NCBI GenBank assembly: GCA_001602925.1
Contig: LUZT01000011.1
Location: 79,108 to 143,107 of the forward strand
Origin: Chlorobiales bacterium Clorobi_01
Lineage (GTDB): Bacteria > Bacteroidota > Chlorobiia > Chlorobiales > Chlorobiaceae
Reading direction: 5' to 3'
Length of the DNA: 64,000 nt
Shown: one piece after another, positions 9,338-20,260 of the stretch
Numbering within the stretch: position 1 is the first letter of the stretch
How the letters are laid out: the number at the start of each line of letters is the position of its first letter
Notes under the pieces: model-generated
Databases searched by the model: none
The model's input: the letters and a program-made list of their open reading frames with translations, nothing else
Told to the model about the DNA's origin: nothing
Program-made: the position numbers and the translations under genes

Positions 9338-11713
9338 TCACTCCTCCCACTTCCAGTCTCTCACCTCCGGCATATCCTCGCCATATTTCGTGATGTACTC
9401 CTTGTGCTCGATCAGGCGGTCGCGGACGTATTGTTTGATGTACGCTGCCTTCGGCCTGAGGCTCGGCACGCGGTTGACGACATCGGCGACGAGGTGGAAG
9501 CGGTCGAGGTCGTTGATCACCACCATATCGAACGGCGTGGTGGTGGTGCCCTCCTCCTTGTAACCGCGCACGTGCAGATTCGGATGGTTGGTGCGACGAT
9601 ACGTCAGTCGGTGGATCAGCCACGGGTAGCCGTGATAGGCGAAGATGATCGGCTTGTCTGTGGTAAACATGTCGTCGAAATCGCGGTCGGCTAGGCCGTG
9701 CGGGTGCTCCTCCTTCGGCTGGAGAGTCATGAGATCGACCACGTTGACCACCCTGATCTTCAACTCCGGCGCGAGTTTGCGCAGAATCTTGACGGCGGCC
9801 AGCGTTTCGAGCGTCGGCACGTCGCCCGCACAGGCCATCACCACGTCCGGTTCGCCCTCACCCGCGTCGTTCGAGGCCCACTCCCAGATGCCGATGCCGC
9901 TGGTGCAGTGCCGCACGGCGGACTCCATGTCGAGCCACTGCCACGCGGGCTGCTTGCCTGCCACGATCACGTTGATGTAGTTACGCGAGCGCAGGCAGTG
10001 GTTGGTCACCGACAGCAGCGAGTTGGCGTCCGGCGGCAGATAAACGCGAATCACGCTCGACTTCTTGTTGACCACGTGGTCGATAAAGCCCGGATCCTGA
10101 TGCGAAAAGCCGTTGTGATCCTGCCGCCACACGTGCGAGGTCAGGAAATAGTTGAGCGAGGCGATGGGCCGCCGCCACGGGATTTCGGTATCGGTCACCT
10201 TGAGCCACTTGGCGTGCTGGTTGAACATCGAGTCGATGATGTGAATGAACGCCTCGTAGCAGGAGAAAAAGCCGTGGCGTCCGGTGAGCAGGTAGCCTTC
10301 GAGCCACCCCTGGCAGGTATGCTCGGAAAGAATTTCCATCACGCGGCCATTGTGCGAAAGATGATCGTCGGACGGAATCATCTCGGCCATCCAGGTGCGG
10401 TTGGTCTCCTCGAACAGCTCGCCGAGACGGTTCGAGGCGGTCTCGTCCGGCCCGAAGACGCGGAAGTTGGCCTCTTTCTGGTTGAGCTTCATGATGTCGC
10501 GCAGAAAGCGGGCCATCGGCTTTGGCGCTTCGGCCTCCACTGAACCGGGTGATGGCACGTCGAGCGCATAGTCGCGGAAATCGGGCATCCGCAGCTCCTT
10601 GAGCAACAGGCCGCCGTTGGCGTGCGGAATGTCGCCCATGCGCTTCTTGCCACGCGGAGCCAGCTCCTGCAACTCAGGAAGAAGAACGCCATCCGCTGTG
10701 AACAGCTCTTCGGCACGGTAGCTTTTCAGCCACGTTTCGAGCAGCTCCATGTGCTCCGGATTGTCTCGCACCGTGCTGAACGGCACCTGGTGTGAACGCC
10801 AGTTCCCCTCGGCGGGTTTGCCGTCAACCACCTTCGGCCCCGTCCACCCTTTCGGAGAGCGAAACACGATCATCGGCCACATCGGTCGCTCGGTCACGCC
10901 ATCGACCCGCGCCCGGCGCTGGATTTCGGCGATCTCATCGAAGCAGCGGTCCATCGTCGCAGCCATCATCTGGTGCATCGTCGCCGGGTCATCCCCCTCA
11001 ACGAAGTACGGTTTGTAGCCGTAGCCGATCATCAGTTTCTCCAGCTCCTCGTGCGAAATGCGCGCCAGCACCGTGGGGTTGGCGATCTTGTAGCCGTTCA
11101 GGTGCAGAACCGGCAGCACCGCCCCGTCGCGCTTCGGGTTCAGGAACTTGTTGCTGTGCCACGCCGTCGCCAGCGGCCCCGTCTCCGCCTCGCCATCGCC
11201 GATGACGCAGGCTGTGACAAGATCGGGATTGTCGAACACCGCGCCGTAAGCGTGCGACAACGCATAGCCCAGCTCGCCGCCCTCATGGATCGATCCCGGC
11301 GTTTCGGGAGCCACGTGGCTCGGAATACCGCCCGGAAACGAGAACTGCCGGAACAGCCGCTTCATGCCCGCCTCGTCGAACGACACGTCGGGATAGTACT
11401 CGCTGTAGGTACCCTCCATCCATACGTTCGCCACCAGCGCAGGCCCGCCATGCCCCGGCCCGGCAATATAGACGATGTCGAGGTCACGGTTCCGGATGAT
11501 ACGGTTCAGGTGCACGTAGAGGAAATTGAGGCCGGGAGTGGTGCCCCAGTGGCCAAGCAGACGGGGCTTGATATGCTCTTTGGAAAGCTGTTCCTTCAGG
11601 AGCGGATTGTCCATCAGGTAGATTTGTCCGACGGAAAGATAGTTCGCTGCCCGCCAGTAAGCGTTCATCAGATCGAGTTCGCGAGGGGAAAGCGGAGTCG
11701 TCGTTTCATTCAT
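9338..11713 (-). CDS. xfp: Xylulose-5-phosphate/fructose-6-phosphate phosphoketolase
   Basis: 791 residues from the ATG at 11713, the usual phosphoketolase length; the frame is open 36 codons upstream but without family sequence. A thiamine-diphosphate enzyme that splits xylulose-5-P (or fructose-6-P) with phosphate to give acetyl phosphate and glyceraldehyde-3-P (or erythrose-4-P). Family marks include [20 protein letters not shown], the [12 protein letters not shown] loop, [14 protein letters not shown], the ThDP site [20 protein letters not shown], and [18 protein letters not shown]. The acetate kinase gene lies 178 bases upstream on the same strand, so acetyl phosphate can be turned into ATP and acetate. 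A terminator between them suggests at least partly separate transcription. Confidence 0.95.
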   Translation of the reverse strand: MNETTTPLSPRELDLMNAYWRAANYLSVGQIYLMDNPLLKEQLSKEHIKPRLLGHWGTTPGLNFLYVHLNRIIRNRDLDIVYIAGPGHGGPALVANVWMEGTYSEYYPDVSFDEAGMKRLFRQFSFPGGIPSHVAPETPGSIHEGGELGYALSHAYGAVFDNPDLVTACVIGDGEAETGPLATAWHSNKFLNPKRDGAVLPVLHLNGYKIANPTVLARISHEELEKLMIGYGYKPYFVEGDDPATMHQMMAATMDRCFDEIAEIQRRARVDGVTERPMWPMIVFRSPKGWTGPKVVDGKPAEGNWRSHQVPFSTVRDNPEHMELLETWLKSYRAEELFTADGVLLPELQELAPRGKKRMGDIPHANGGLLLKELRMPDFRDYALDVPSPGSVEAEAPKPMARFLRDIMKLNQKEANFRVFGPDETASNRLGELFEETNRTWMAEMIPSDDHLSHNGRVMEILSEHTCQGWLEGYLLTGRHGFFSCYEAFIHIIDSMFNQHAKWLKVTDTEIPWRRPIASLNYFLTSHVWRQDHNGFSHQDPGFIDHVVNKKSSVIRVYLPPDANSLLSVTNHCLRSRNYINVIVAGKQPAWQWLDMESAVRHCTSGIGIWEWASNDAGEGEPDVVMACAGDVPTLETLAAVKILRKLAPELKIRVVNVVDLMTLQPKEEHPHGLADRDFDDMFTTDKPIIFAYHGYPWLIHRLTYRRTNHPNLHVRGYKEEGTTTTPFDMVVINDLDRFHLVADVVNRVPSLRPKAAYIKQYVRDRLIEHKEYITKYGEDMPEVRDWKWEE

Positions 11714-11812
11714 CAGTATTGTTGATTTGATAGTTGTTTTATGCTGAGTCCGGAGTTCATCCGGAACTCTATTTTCCGATCTTACAATCAAGTGCTTCAC
11801 GTTAAACGAGCA

Positions 11813-11840
11813 GGGCGGCACCAGTGAACCGGTGCCGCCC
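11813..11840 (-). terminator. Hairpin between ackA and xfp
   Basis: GGGCGGCACC (11813-11822) and GGTGCCGCCC (11831-11840) form a perfect 10-bp stem with an 8-base loop. Read on the minus strand it follows the ackA stop and is trailed only by a weak T stretch, so it may be a terminator or an attenuator that lowers xfp read-through. Confidence 0.75.
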
Positions 11841-11891
11841 TCCTTTCGTCATTCAATGCCAAACCGGTAACCACACCATATCGGCATCACA

Positions 11892-13085
11892 TCAACCACC
11901 TTCGAGCACACGTCTTGTCTCTCTGACAATCGTCACCTCTTCGTTGGTTTCAATAACTTTGACGACAACCGGGCTGGTATCTGTCGAAATAATTCCGGAA
12001 TGATTCAGATTCTTTTCATGATCGACCTGGACACCAAGAAATTCGAGGCCTGAACAGATACGCTCGCGAATCTCTGACGAATAGAGGCCAATGCCGCCGG
12101 TGAAGACGATCATGTCGAGGCCACCGAGCACCGCCGTCAACGCGCCAATGTGCTTGCGGGCGCTGTAGCAGAAAAGCTCCACGGCCAGTCGCGCCTGTTC
12201 GTTCTCCGCTTCGGCGTCGAGCAGGTCGCGCATGTCGTCGCTCAGGCCGGAGACACCAAGCAGGCCGGACTTTTTGTTCACCATGTCGCGCAAGCCATCC
12301 GAATCGAGATGCCCCTGCTGCAACAGGAACAGCACCACGCCCGGATCGAGATCACCCGTGCGCGTGCTCATCACGAGGCCACCCGCAGGCGAAAAGCCCA
12401 TCGTCGTCTCGACGCTCCGCCCGTCGAGTACCGCCGCCATGCTCGCACCGTGGCCGAGATGCGCGAGAATGAGGCGACCCTTGCGGGCAAACGGATCCCC
12501 CTCGGCTTGCAGTTGACTGAGAATGTACTGGTAGGAAAGACCGTGAAACCCGTACCGCTGCACCCCCTGATTCCGGTACTCTTCAGGAATGGGACAGAGC
12601 TTCGCCAGTGGCGGCATCGTGCTGTGGAATGCGGTATCGAAGCAGGCCACCTGGAACACGCCCGGCAGCTCCGATGCGGCGTAGCGGATGGCGTTCAGCG
12701 CCTGCGGCAGATGTTCGGGGGCGTAGGGAACGATTTCGGCGATGGAGTCAAGCAGTTCAGAGGTGACCTTTTCGGGAGTGGTGTGACGGGGTCCACCATG
12801 CACCACCCGATGGCCCACAGCGTCCGGCATTCCGGGGCCGTGCTGCGTGATCCAGGAAAACACGTAGCGACAAGCCGCGGCATGATCGGGAACATCGACC
12901 CGCTCGCAATCGATGAATCGCCCCTCGGGGTCGGTCACGGAGAAGCGTCCATCCGGCAAACCGATCCGGGTCAGTGATCCGGAAAAGAGCAGCTCCTCGG
13001 TATCCCCGCTCTCATACAGCGAAAACTTGATACTCGACGAGCCGGTATTGAGAGCAAGAATGGTACACACAGGCCTGGGCATCAT
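11892..13085 (-). CDS. ackA: Acetate kinase
   Basis: 397 residues from the ATG at 13085. Converts acetyl phosphate and ADP to acetate and ATP (reversible). ASKHA-fold signatures are visible: the N-terminal LALNTGSSSIKFSLY, the GHRVVHGG motif with substrate-binding His/Arg, FDTAFHSTMPP, YGFHGLSYQYI, LAHLGHGASM, and MGFSPAGGLVMSTRTGDLDPG, with the phosphate loop FTGGIG near the C-terminus. The usual length is 398-400 residues. It precedes the phosphoketolase gene, forming the second half of a phosphoketolase route to ATP. Thirteen codons of open frame upstream lack homology and were dropped. Confidence 0.95.
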   Translation of the reverse strand: MMPRPVCTILALNTGSSSIKFSLYESGDTEELLFSGSLTRIGLPDGRFSVTDPEGRFIDCERVDVPDHAAACRYVFSWITQHGPGMPDAVGHRVVHGGPRHTTPEKVTSELLDSIAEIVPYAPEHLPQALNAIRYAASELPGVFQVACFDTAFHSTMPPLAKLCPIPEEYRNQGVQRYGFHGLSYQYILSQLQAEGDPFARKGRLILAHLGHGASMAAVLDGRSVETTMGFSPAGGLVMSTRTGDLDPGVVLFLLQQGHLDSDGLRDMVNKKSGLLGVSGLSDDMRDLLDAEAENEQARLAVELFCYSARKHIGALTAVLGGLDMIVFTGGIGLYSSEIRERICSGLEFLGVQVDHEKNLNHSGIISTDTSPVVVKVIETNEEVTIVRETRRVLEGG

Positions 13086-13385
13086 GGCTAAAATCCTCAG
13101 AAAAATTACAGGCACAAACGGCAACCATCACCATCAGCTCCAAAAAGTCAGACCAAGATACACGATAGACAACACTAACCAAGCCGGTAAGTCGTTACGT
13201 TCCTGAAAACTCGGGAACACATGCAAGGTATGGGCAAGATGGACATGACTACAATGCCAGACCGGGCAAGAGGCACAAAAAAAATGAGGCTAAAAAATCG
13301 ATTTCGAAAAAACGCACCCGAGTTGATCTGGCGTAGAAAAGTGTATATTCATCACAGCGAGTTCGACAACAAGACCCATGAAACG
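13086..13385. other. Divergent intergenic region ackA / hpt
   Basis: About 300 bases between divergently read genes. The hpt frame stays open through part of it (from 13221) but shows no phosphoribosyltransferase sequence there. No clear hairpin or operator was seen; promoters of both genes must lie here. Confidence 0.5.
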
Positions 13386-13913
13386 ATGAATACAGAAAGA
13401 CTTACAGAGCTGATTCCAGCAGAAAAGATACAGGAACGGGTCACCGAGCTGGGTGCAGAAATTTCACGCGAGCTGGCCAGTATCGACGAACTGACTGTGG
13501 TGTGCGTGCTGAAAGGCGGATTCATTTTCACAGCCGATCTGGTGCGGCACATCACCATTCCCTGCCGCATCGAGTTCATCCGCGCTTCGAGTTACGGCAC
13601 GCACCGCGCTTCCACCGGCAAGGTGATGCTCGATCATCACCACGATCCGCATGTCGAGGGCAAGAACGTGCTGCTCGTCGAAGATATCCTCGATACCGGG
13701 CTGACCGTCACCCGCATCCTCGAAGAGCTGCGCGGCCACAATCCTGCATCCCTGCATGTCTGCACCCTGCTCGACAAGCCTTCAGCGCGCACCACACCCG
13801 TCAAGGCGGACTTCACCGGCTTCACCATTCCGGATGTTTACGTCGTGGGTTATGGACTCGATGCCGCCGGAAAGCATCGCGAGTTGCCTTACGTCGCATC
13901 ACTGAACGCCTGA
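13386..13913 (+). CDS. hpt: Hypoxanthine phosphoribosyltransferase
   Basis: 175 residues from the ATG at 13386, the normal size for bacterial HPRT. Salvages hypoxanthine (and often guanine) with PRPP to IMP/GMP. The type I PRTase PRPP-binding loop is VLLVEDILDTGLTV near residue 98; the VCVLKGGFIF strand and the flexible-loop SSYG both match HPRT; the C-terminal DVYVVGYGLDAAGKHRELPY closes the purine pocket. Longer starts from 13221 give a basic non-homologous extension. It stands alone, 212 bases before nifV. Confidence 0.93.
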   Translation: MNTERLTELIPAEKIQERVTELGAEISRELASIDELTVVCVLKGGFIFTADLVRHITIPCRIEFIRASSYGTHRASTGKVMLDHHHDPHVEGKNVLLVEDILDTGLTVTRILEELRGHNPASLHVCTLLDKPSARTTPVKADFTGFTIPDVYVVGYGLDAAGKHRELPYVASLNA

Positions 13914-14125
13914 AGCCTTCTCCACCGCTCTCTCCAGGCGGGCCTCCGTGCCCTTCGATCCTTGCGCCGCGCCTTCTCTTCACCGGCACATACCGTCACC
14001 ATACTACCATAATGTCTACTTTTTTCTCTTAAAATCGTTTTATGCCCTAATATTTTTAGGATTAGTTTTATATTCACCTAAATCAAAAGGATCAATAAAG
14101 TCAATACGCCAGAAAAAAAACACCC

Positions 14126-15286
14126 GTGCCAACCCGAACTGAAACCAGACCCGGAGTGATCCGCAAACCGTGGATCATCGATACGACCCTCCGGGATGGA
14201 GAGCAGGCCCCCGGCGTGGTGTTCAGTCCGCACGAAAAAAAGCGGATAGCGGCAATGCTTGCCGAAACCGGCGTCGATGAGATCGAAGTGGGCTACCCGG
14301 CCATCAGCGCGGCGGAGCGGGAGGTGATTCGCGAGATTGTCGCCATGAAACTGCCGGTACGCCTGACTTCGTGGTCGCGGGCCAATATGGCGGACATCGA
14401 GTTGGCGGCAGAATGCGGCACCGATGCGGTGCACATCAGTTTTCCGGCCTCGCGACTCTACCTGGAGCTGATGCACAAGGAGGATGGTTGGATCCGGGAG
14501 CAGCTTTACGCGATGGTTTCCAAAGCGCGCGAGTGGTTCGATTTCGTCAGCGTTGGCGGACAGGACGCCACGAGAAGTAGCACTGATTTTCTGCAACGCT
14601 TCATGCTCGATGCTGAAGCTGCCGGAGCCGAACGGTTCAGGATCGCCGATACGGTAGGCATCGCCACGCCGGTGTCGGTGATGGCCCTCGGCGCAGCGTT
14701 GCGCCAAAGTTCGTCGCTGCCGCTGGAGTTCCACGCGCACAACGATCTCGGCATGGCGACCGCCAACGCCTTCACGGCACTCAACGCGGGATTCGAAGCG
14801 GTCAGCGTGTCGGTGACCGGTCTCGGAGAACGCGCGGGCAACGCGGCCCTCGAAGAGCTGGCAATGGCGCTTGCGCTGAATGGAGACTTCGACACGCATC
14901 TCGACACCTCGATGCTCTCCCGGCTTTGCGACGCCGTGGCCACGGCTTCCGGACGAGCCATTCAGGAGCAAAAACCGGTGGTCGGACGTTCGGCCTTCCA
15001 GCACGAATCGGGCATTCATTGCGCCGCGCTGTTGCAGGATCCGCTCTCCTACCAGCCGTTCCTGCCGTCGCGGGTTGGCCGCAGCGATTTCGAGATGGTC
15101 ATCGGCAAACACTCGGGCACAGCGGCGATCATCGCCCATTTCAACCGACGCAGAATCACGATTTCGAAAGAGGAGGCCCGCGAACTGCTCGATCTGATCC
15201 GGAGTCAGTCCGACCGCCTCAAACGGGCGCTCCGGACCGACGAGATCGACGCGCTCCGTGAACAAAACTCTGTCAAACACGCTTAA
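14126..15286 (+). CDS. nifV: Homocitrate synthase
   Basis: 386 residues from a GTG at 14126; another GTG at codon 11, directly preceded by GGAG, is an alternative start. NifV condenses acetyl-CoA and 2-oxoglutarate to R-homocitrate, the organic ligand of FeMo-cofactor. Signatures of the DRE-TIM family are clear: IDTTLRDGEQAPGVVF near residue 19, RSSTDFLQR, and the HAHNDLGMATANAF metal-binding motif. The length and VVF after the first motif fit NifV rather than the 500-residue isopropylmalate synthase. NifA is encoded 14 bases downstream, supporting a nif role, although the structural nif genes are 7 kb away. Confidence 0.88.
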   Translation: MPTRTETRPGVIRKPWIIDTTLRDGEQAPGVVFSPHEKKRIAAMLAETGVDEIEVGYPAISAAEREVIREIVAMKLPVRLTSWSRANMADIELAAECGTDAVHISFPASRLYLELMHKEDGWIREQLYAMVSKAREWFDFVSVGGQDATRSSTDFLQRFMLDAEAAGAERFRIADTVGIATPVSVMALGAALRQSSSLPLEFHAHNDLGMATANAFTALNAGFEAVSVSVTGLGERAGNAALEELAMALALNGDFDTHLDTSMLSRLCDAVATASGRAIQEQKPVVGRSAFQHESGIHCAALLQDPLSYQPFLPSRVGRSDFEMVIGKHSGTAAIIAHFNRRRITISKEEARELLDLIRSQSDRLKRALRTDEIDALREQNSVKHA

Positions 15287-15300
15287 CTCGAATAGTTTTC

Positions 15301-16923
<1,623 letters not shown>

Positions 16924-16977
16924 GAGAATGATTGAATGGGATAAGTTGAGGTGATCGGCATCGGAATCGAACAAAGG

Positions 16978-17041
16978 ACGCCATTCGATTGATTTACTCC
17001 GCGCTCATGTGGTGAATCAGTTGAATGGCGTTTCCTTTTTT
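16978..17041 (+). terminator. Rho-independent terminator after nifA
   Basis: ACGCCATTC (16978-16986) pairs with GAATGGCGT (17023-17031); the stem continues with G-T wobbles through TGATT/AATCA to about 17 bp, then CCTTTTTT follows. A long, strong terminator 55 bases past the nifA stop; it separates nifVA from the island. Confidence 0.85.
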
Positions 17042-17271
17042 ATGTCTGGATTTTGCGCTTTTGATAATCCCGTAATTTTCGTACATAGAAAACGTAAGCT
17101 TCGCCGTCAAGCTTATGCAGTACCCCTCCCGAGACGGTCTTCCGAATGAGCAGTACAGACCTGATACAACACGACAGACAGAATTGCTAATAGGTGTGCT
17201 TTGATTCTACGGTTACTACTGAACTGTGAATTAGCAATCGCAACTGAACATATATTCGTGGAGAACTATCT
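17042..17271. other. Intergenic region at the left edge of the island
   Basis: Spacer after the nifA terminator. Composition turns AT-rich here. It has a short inverted repeat TAAGCTT...AAGCTTA at about 17096-17116 and nothing else I can name. It probably contains the promoter of the 17272-18701 gene pair. Confidence 0.45.
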
Positions 17272-17379
17272 ATGAGAATTCCAATAATCATAGAAATCAT
17301 TGAGGCTGTCTTGTTCGCTGGCGCGGGAGCGCTGGTAGTCGCTCTGTTTCGTGCTTGGCTTAGGAAAAGGAGAAGCTAG
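17272..17379 (+). CDS. Small single-span membrane protein (35 residues)
   Basis: Reads MRIPIIIEIIEAVLFAGAGA then a hydrophobic stretch and ends in WLRKRRS. One membrane helix with a strongly positive C-terminal tail, so the N-terminus would face outward and the tail the cytoplasm. GGAG stands 8 bases before the ATG, a good ribosome site. The stop is 2 bases before the start of the 439-residue membrane protein gene, which implies co-translation. No homologue is recalled. It could be a leader peptide controlling the next gene or a membrane partner of its product. Confidence 0.55.
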   Translation: MRIPIIIEIIEAVLFAGAGALVVALFRAWLRKRRS

Positions 17380-17381
17380 CA

Positions 17382-18701
17382 ATGAACTTGTTAGAAGGAA
17401 CAACCATGGCCAACTGGCCAAAGAATAAAAAGGTTTTTGTAATTGTCGGGGCGATTGTCGGGCCGTTTCTTTTTCTTTGCCTCCTATGGTTGTACATCGT
17501 TCACGCAATTTACGACAAGCTGAGCGTGTGGCTCACGCTGGTGATTCCAGCCGATCCAATTATCACCACCCTGATTTCCGATCTATTTACCAGCTTTTTC
17601 TATTTCGCACTCTTGCCTAGCGTCATTGCCAAATTATTTTTTGGGGTTTCAAAACAGGTTCTACGCGGATTCTTTGTGCTTGTGCTGGTATCCGTTACTG
17701 TAGTCGATCTGACGCTGGGGCGTGACGTGTTTTTCGGAAAAGATGGGCAGCCTCGTCGCTTCTATGTGATTCGGCCCGACGAAGGTCTTGTCGTAACAGG
17801 AACTCAAAGCCCGGATCCGACAATACAAGTAAGACCACGACCTATTACTCGCGAAATAGTCCCATCCATTCGGGCGATGTATCGCGGTCAAGCCCCAGTT
17901 GTGCTAAAGCCAACAGAGATTGATGAGACACGCTTTTTCGATCCAAGCAGTGGTCGATCCCTGATTTGGTACCATAAGGATGCGAACGGAACATTCAGGT
18001 TTTATAATGGACCAGGTTTTGATCCTGAGAGCCAAGAGCCATTGCTGCCCATAACAAAGGAACTTGTGCCCTCCGTGAAAAGCTATATTCAAAAAGAGAA
18101 GGCGGCCTTTTCCGAGCGGAAGCACCAAGAAGAAATGGCTGCGCTGGCTGAGCGAAAGCGCTTAGCGGCTCAGGCAGCGAAAGAGGCGGCGCTTCGAGAA
18201 AAGCAAGCTCTAGATGCGCAAAACAAGGTAGATCTGGATACGGCATGGCAACAGTACATGTCAGGCAATCTCTTGGGAGCTAGTCAATACGTTAAGGCAG
18301 TTCTTGCCCGTGATCCAAGTAACACACAGGCAAACCAATACTACACCTCTTGGGGATTAAGAGGTGTCTGCAATAATTGCGGCACTATAGTCCGCGTGTG
18401 GGATGAAACGGTCGCCAGTGATGGATCCGCAGTAAACACCATGATTGGCGGCAGTGCGGGTTTCATGGCTGGAAGTCAAGTTGGAAAGGGTCGAGGACGG
18501 GATGTCGCCAAGTTGTTCGGAGCTGGTTTAGGCTCAGCAATCGCAGATGCTCTATCACGTAAAAAAGTACGGCATATTGACATACAAATGGACAATGGGA
18601 ATACAGTGTCTTACCTCGATACTGTTAAATCGGAGTTTGCCACAGGACAGCGAGTTCGGGTTACAGCGAATGGCCAACAAGTATCCATCACGTTGTTATA
18701 G
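17382..18701 (+). CDS. Membrane protein with coiled coil and C-terminal glycine-zipper (SlyB-like) domain
   Basis: 439 residues, not recognised as a whole. Residues about 15-110 hold three hydrophobic helices. A soluble middle follows, then a charged coiled coil (about 225-285, Glu/Lys/Ala-rich) and a short TPR-like stretch (AWQQYMSGNLLGASQYVKAV). The C-terminal 115 residues resemble the 17-kDa surface antigen/SlyB glycine-zipper domain: a CNNCG pair, IGGSAGFMAGSQVGKGRGRD, GAGLGSAIADALSRKK, and a closing beta segment with VGxxVRV-like spacing (TGQRVRVTANGQQVSI). SlyB-like domains normally stand alone as outer-membrane lipoproteins, so the fusion is unusual. ATG at 17382 follows AGGAG; a second ATG at 17406 follows GAAGGA. 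More AT-rich than the flanking nif genes. Confidence 0.7.
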   Translation: MNLLEGTTMANWPKNKKVFVIVGAIVGPFLFLCLLWLYIVHAIYDKLSVWLTLVIPADPIITTLISDLFTSFFYFALLPSVIAKLFFGVSKQVLRGFFVLVLVSVTVVDLTLGRDVFFGKDGQPRRFYVIRPDEGLVVTGTQSPDPTIQVRPRPITREIVPSIRAMYRGQAPVVLKPTEIDETRFFDPSSGRSLIWYHKDANGTFRFYNGPGFDPESQEPLLPITKELVPSVKSYIQKEKAAFSERKHQEEMAALAERKRLAAQAAKEAALREKQALDAQNKVDLDTAWQQYMSGNLLGASQYVKAVLARDPSNTQANQYYTSWGLRGVCNNCGTIVRVWDETVASDGSAVNTMIGGSAGFMAGSQVGKGRGRDVAKLFGAGLGSAIADALSRKKVRHIDIQMDNGNTVSYLDTVKSEFATGQRVRVTANGQQVSITLL

Positions 18702-18920
18702 TAAAGTTGAAATCTTTTCAAGACTAGTGTCACGTCTCCGCTATATTGACGGATAGGAGGAAGGATAAAGGCCTGCTCATTAACCAATAAAAACATATAA
18801 GATAATAGCAGTTGGTGCGATTATGGAAGAAGTAACAGTTTTAAAATTTTTGAGCTCACACTCAAAAAACAGGGAAGCCGAAAACTGAATAGAGTAGGCA
18901 ATAACATAACTTATTATGGT

Positions 18921-19076
18921 ATGAATAAGATTTTAAAAGAAATATTCGTGGCGTTTTTTGCAAAACCAACACGATGCCCTAATTGCGGTGGGCACAATTT
19001 TCATTGGGATCACGGTGGACCTAATGGGGAAAATTATTGGAGGTGCAATGATTGCGATTACATGATAAAAGATTAA
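18921..19076 (+). CDS. Small zinc-ribbon protein (51 residues)
   Basis: Begins MNKILKEIFVAFF and contains CPNCGG near residue 19 and CNDCDY near residue 42, two CxxC knuckles 20 residues apart, the layout of a zinc ribbon, with His and Trp between them. No clear Shine-Dalgarno sequence was seen. It is AT-rich like the rest of the island and may act with the J-domain gene downstream or be a remnant of a transposase zinc ribbon. Function unknown. Confidence 0.5.
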   Translation: MNKILKEIFVAFFAKPTRCPNCGGHNFHWDHGGPNGENYWRCNDCDYMIKD

Positions 19077-19110
19077 AAGCGTTTGCATGTCCACACTAGT
19101 ATTTACCAAC

Positions 19111-19178
19111 TGTGGCAGAGAAAGAAAAGAATGATGGTTGTAAATTTTGAGTGAAAAAAGGTCATTTCCTCTGCCACA
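19111..19178. repeat. 10-bp perfect inverted repeat, possible terminator
   Basis: TGTGGCAGAG (19111-19120) and CTCTGCCACA (19169-19178) with a 48-base spacer, followed by CTGTATTTTCC. Could be a long-loop terminator after the zinc-ribbon gene or the ends of a small mobile remnant. Confidence 0.4.
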
Positions 19179-19284
19179 ACTGTATTTTCCAAGACTTAGC
19201 TTTTCTTTGTGCTAGCGATAAAAATAAGTGTTAAATATATGATTCGAAAATCAAATAATCAATTATTCAGTCAGCAAAAATAAA

Positions 19285-20256
19285 ATGGAATTAATATTTG
19301 ACCAAGCAATTGAGCTATTAGAAATAGCTGATATTTCAAAATTAAAAATTGAGGATATACCTCAACTCGAGAAAAAAATGAAAAAAAGATGGCATCCTGA
19401 CAAGGTTGCTCATCTCCAAGACTCTGCGATCACACAAGAATATACTGTCAAGTTTCAACAAATTGAAACTGCTTGTCAAATGGTTTATTCTTACATAGAA
19501 GGTACTTATCAAGCAGGTGAAGCATTCACACAAACATCATCAAAAGTTCATGAAGAGCCAGAAGAAATAATAAGAAAAAATGCTCCCGACATTCAATCCA
19601 CTCTGAAAAACCTCTGGAATTTGATCAAAGAGAAAAAATATAAGTGGCTAGTTAAAGAGATCTTGCTTAGTGACGGGTTCAAATTGAAAGACCTTCTTCA
19701 GGAAGATTTCAAAGAAGACCTCGCAATGCTTTCAGTTATTTCTTTTTTTTACGGACTTATTTTCCTTGGTATATTGACGGCAATTGCGGGGGCAATCAAT
19801 TCTGTTTTTGGAACAATTGTCGGCATCATTTGGTTGCTACAAGCGATCTCTTGTTTTCTTGGTTTTGCTCCTCTCTCTCGCTTTTGGCTCAAGAACGACC
19901 AAGTGCAAGATGTAATGCTTAAGTTTATCAACTTTGGTTTGGGCATTTACAATTGGGCTGAAGAGCAAGGACAGACATCAGCTAACGTATGGGTTTTACT
20001 TTTTATACGCCTTCCTGTGTTGTTTGCAAAAGTTGTAAAATATATTATACTGTTTCCGCTTTACGAACTTGCAAAAGTATTTATTGGTGATAAAGTAGTT
20101 GGGGTTGTCAAACAGAATGTAAACTACTATGCAGATTTTGCTGAATGGTATGTTGACGAGTTGATAAATAAAAATCCAAACGAAATGACAAGTGAAGAAT
20201 TATTTCATCTTTCATATCTTTATTCAGAACTTGGCGATGTAAAATCAAAAATTTAA
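19285..20256 (+). CDS. Membrane-anchored J-domain protein
   Basis: 323 residues. The N-terminal 70 residues look like a J-domain: a helix with DIPQLEKKMKKRW, the HPD motif in WHPDKVAHL at about residue 37, then a long helix FQQIETACQMVYSYIE. The loop is longer than in DnaJ and the domain begins with an ELLEI-type helix I. A linker follows, then a membrane segment with two or three helices (about 155-205, LAMLSVISFFYGLIFLGIL and onwards) and another hydrophobic stretch near 235-260. It would recruit DnaK to the membrane. A separate ORF 4 bases downstream encodes a DnaJ-like zinc finger. Very AT-rich compared with nif genes. Confidence 0.65.
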   Translation: MELIFDQAIELLEIADISKLKIEDIPQLEKKMKKRWHPDKVAHLQDSAITQEYTVKFQQIETACQMVYSYIEGTYQAGEAFTQTSSKVHEEPEEIIRKNAPDIQSTLKNLWNLIKEKKYKWLVKEILLSDGFKLKDLLQEDFKEDLAMLSVISFFYGLIFLGILTAIAGAINSVFGTIVGIIWLLQAISCFLGFAPLSRFWLKNDQVQDVMLKFINFGLGIYNWAEEQGQTSANVWVLLFIRLPVLFAKVVKYIILFPLYELAKVFIGDKVVGVVKQNVNYYADFAEWYVDELINKNPNEMTSEELFHLSYLYSELGDVKSKI

Positions 20257-20260
20257 TAAT

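Noticed and set aside
13221..13385. 55-codon N-terminal extension of hpt
   Set aside because: Basic, non-homologous sequence; the start at 13386 gives the normal HPRT length.
18723..19100. ACTAGTGT and ACACTAGT as inverted 8-mers flanking the zinc-ribbon ORF
   Set aside because: Eight bases over 370 is expected by chance, and nothing else supports an element boundary.
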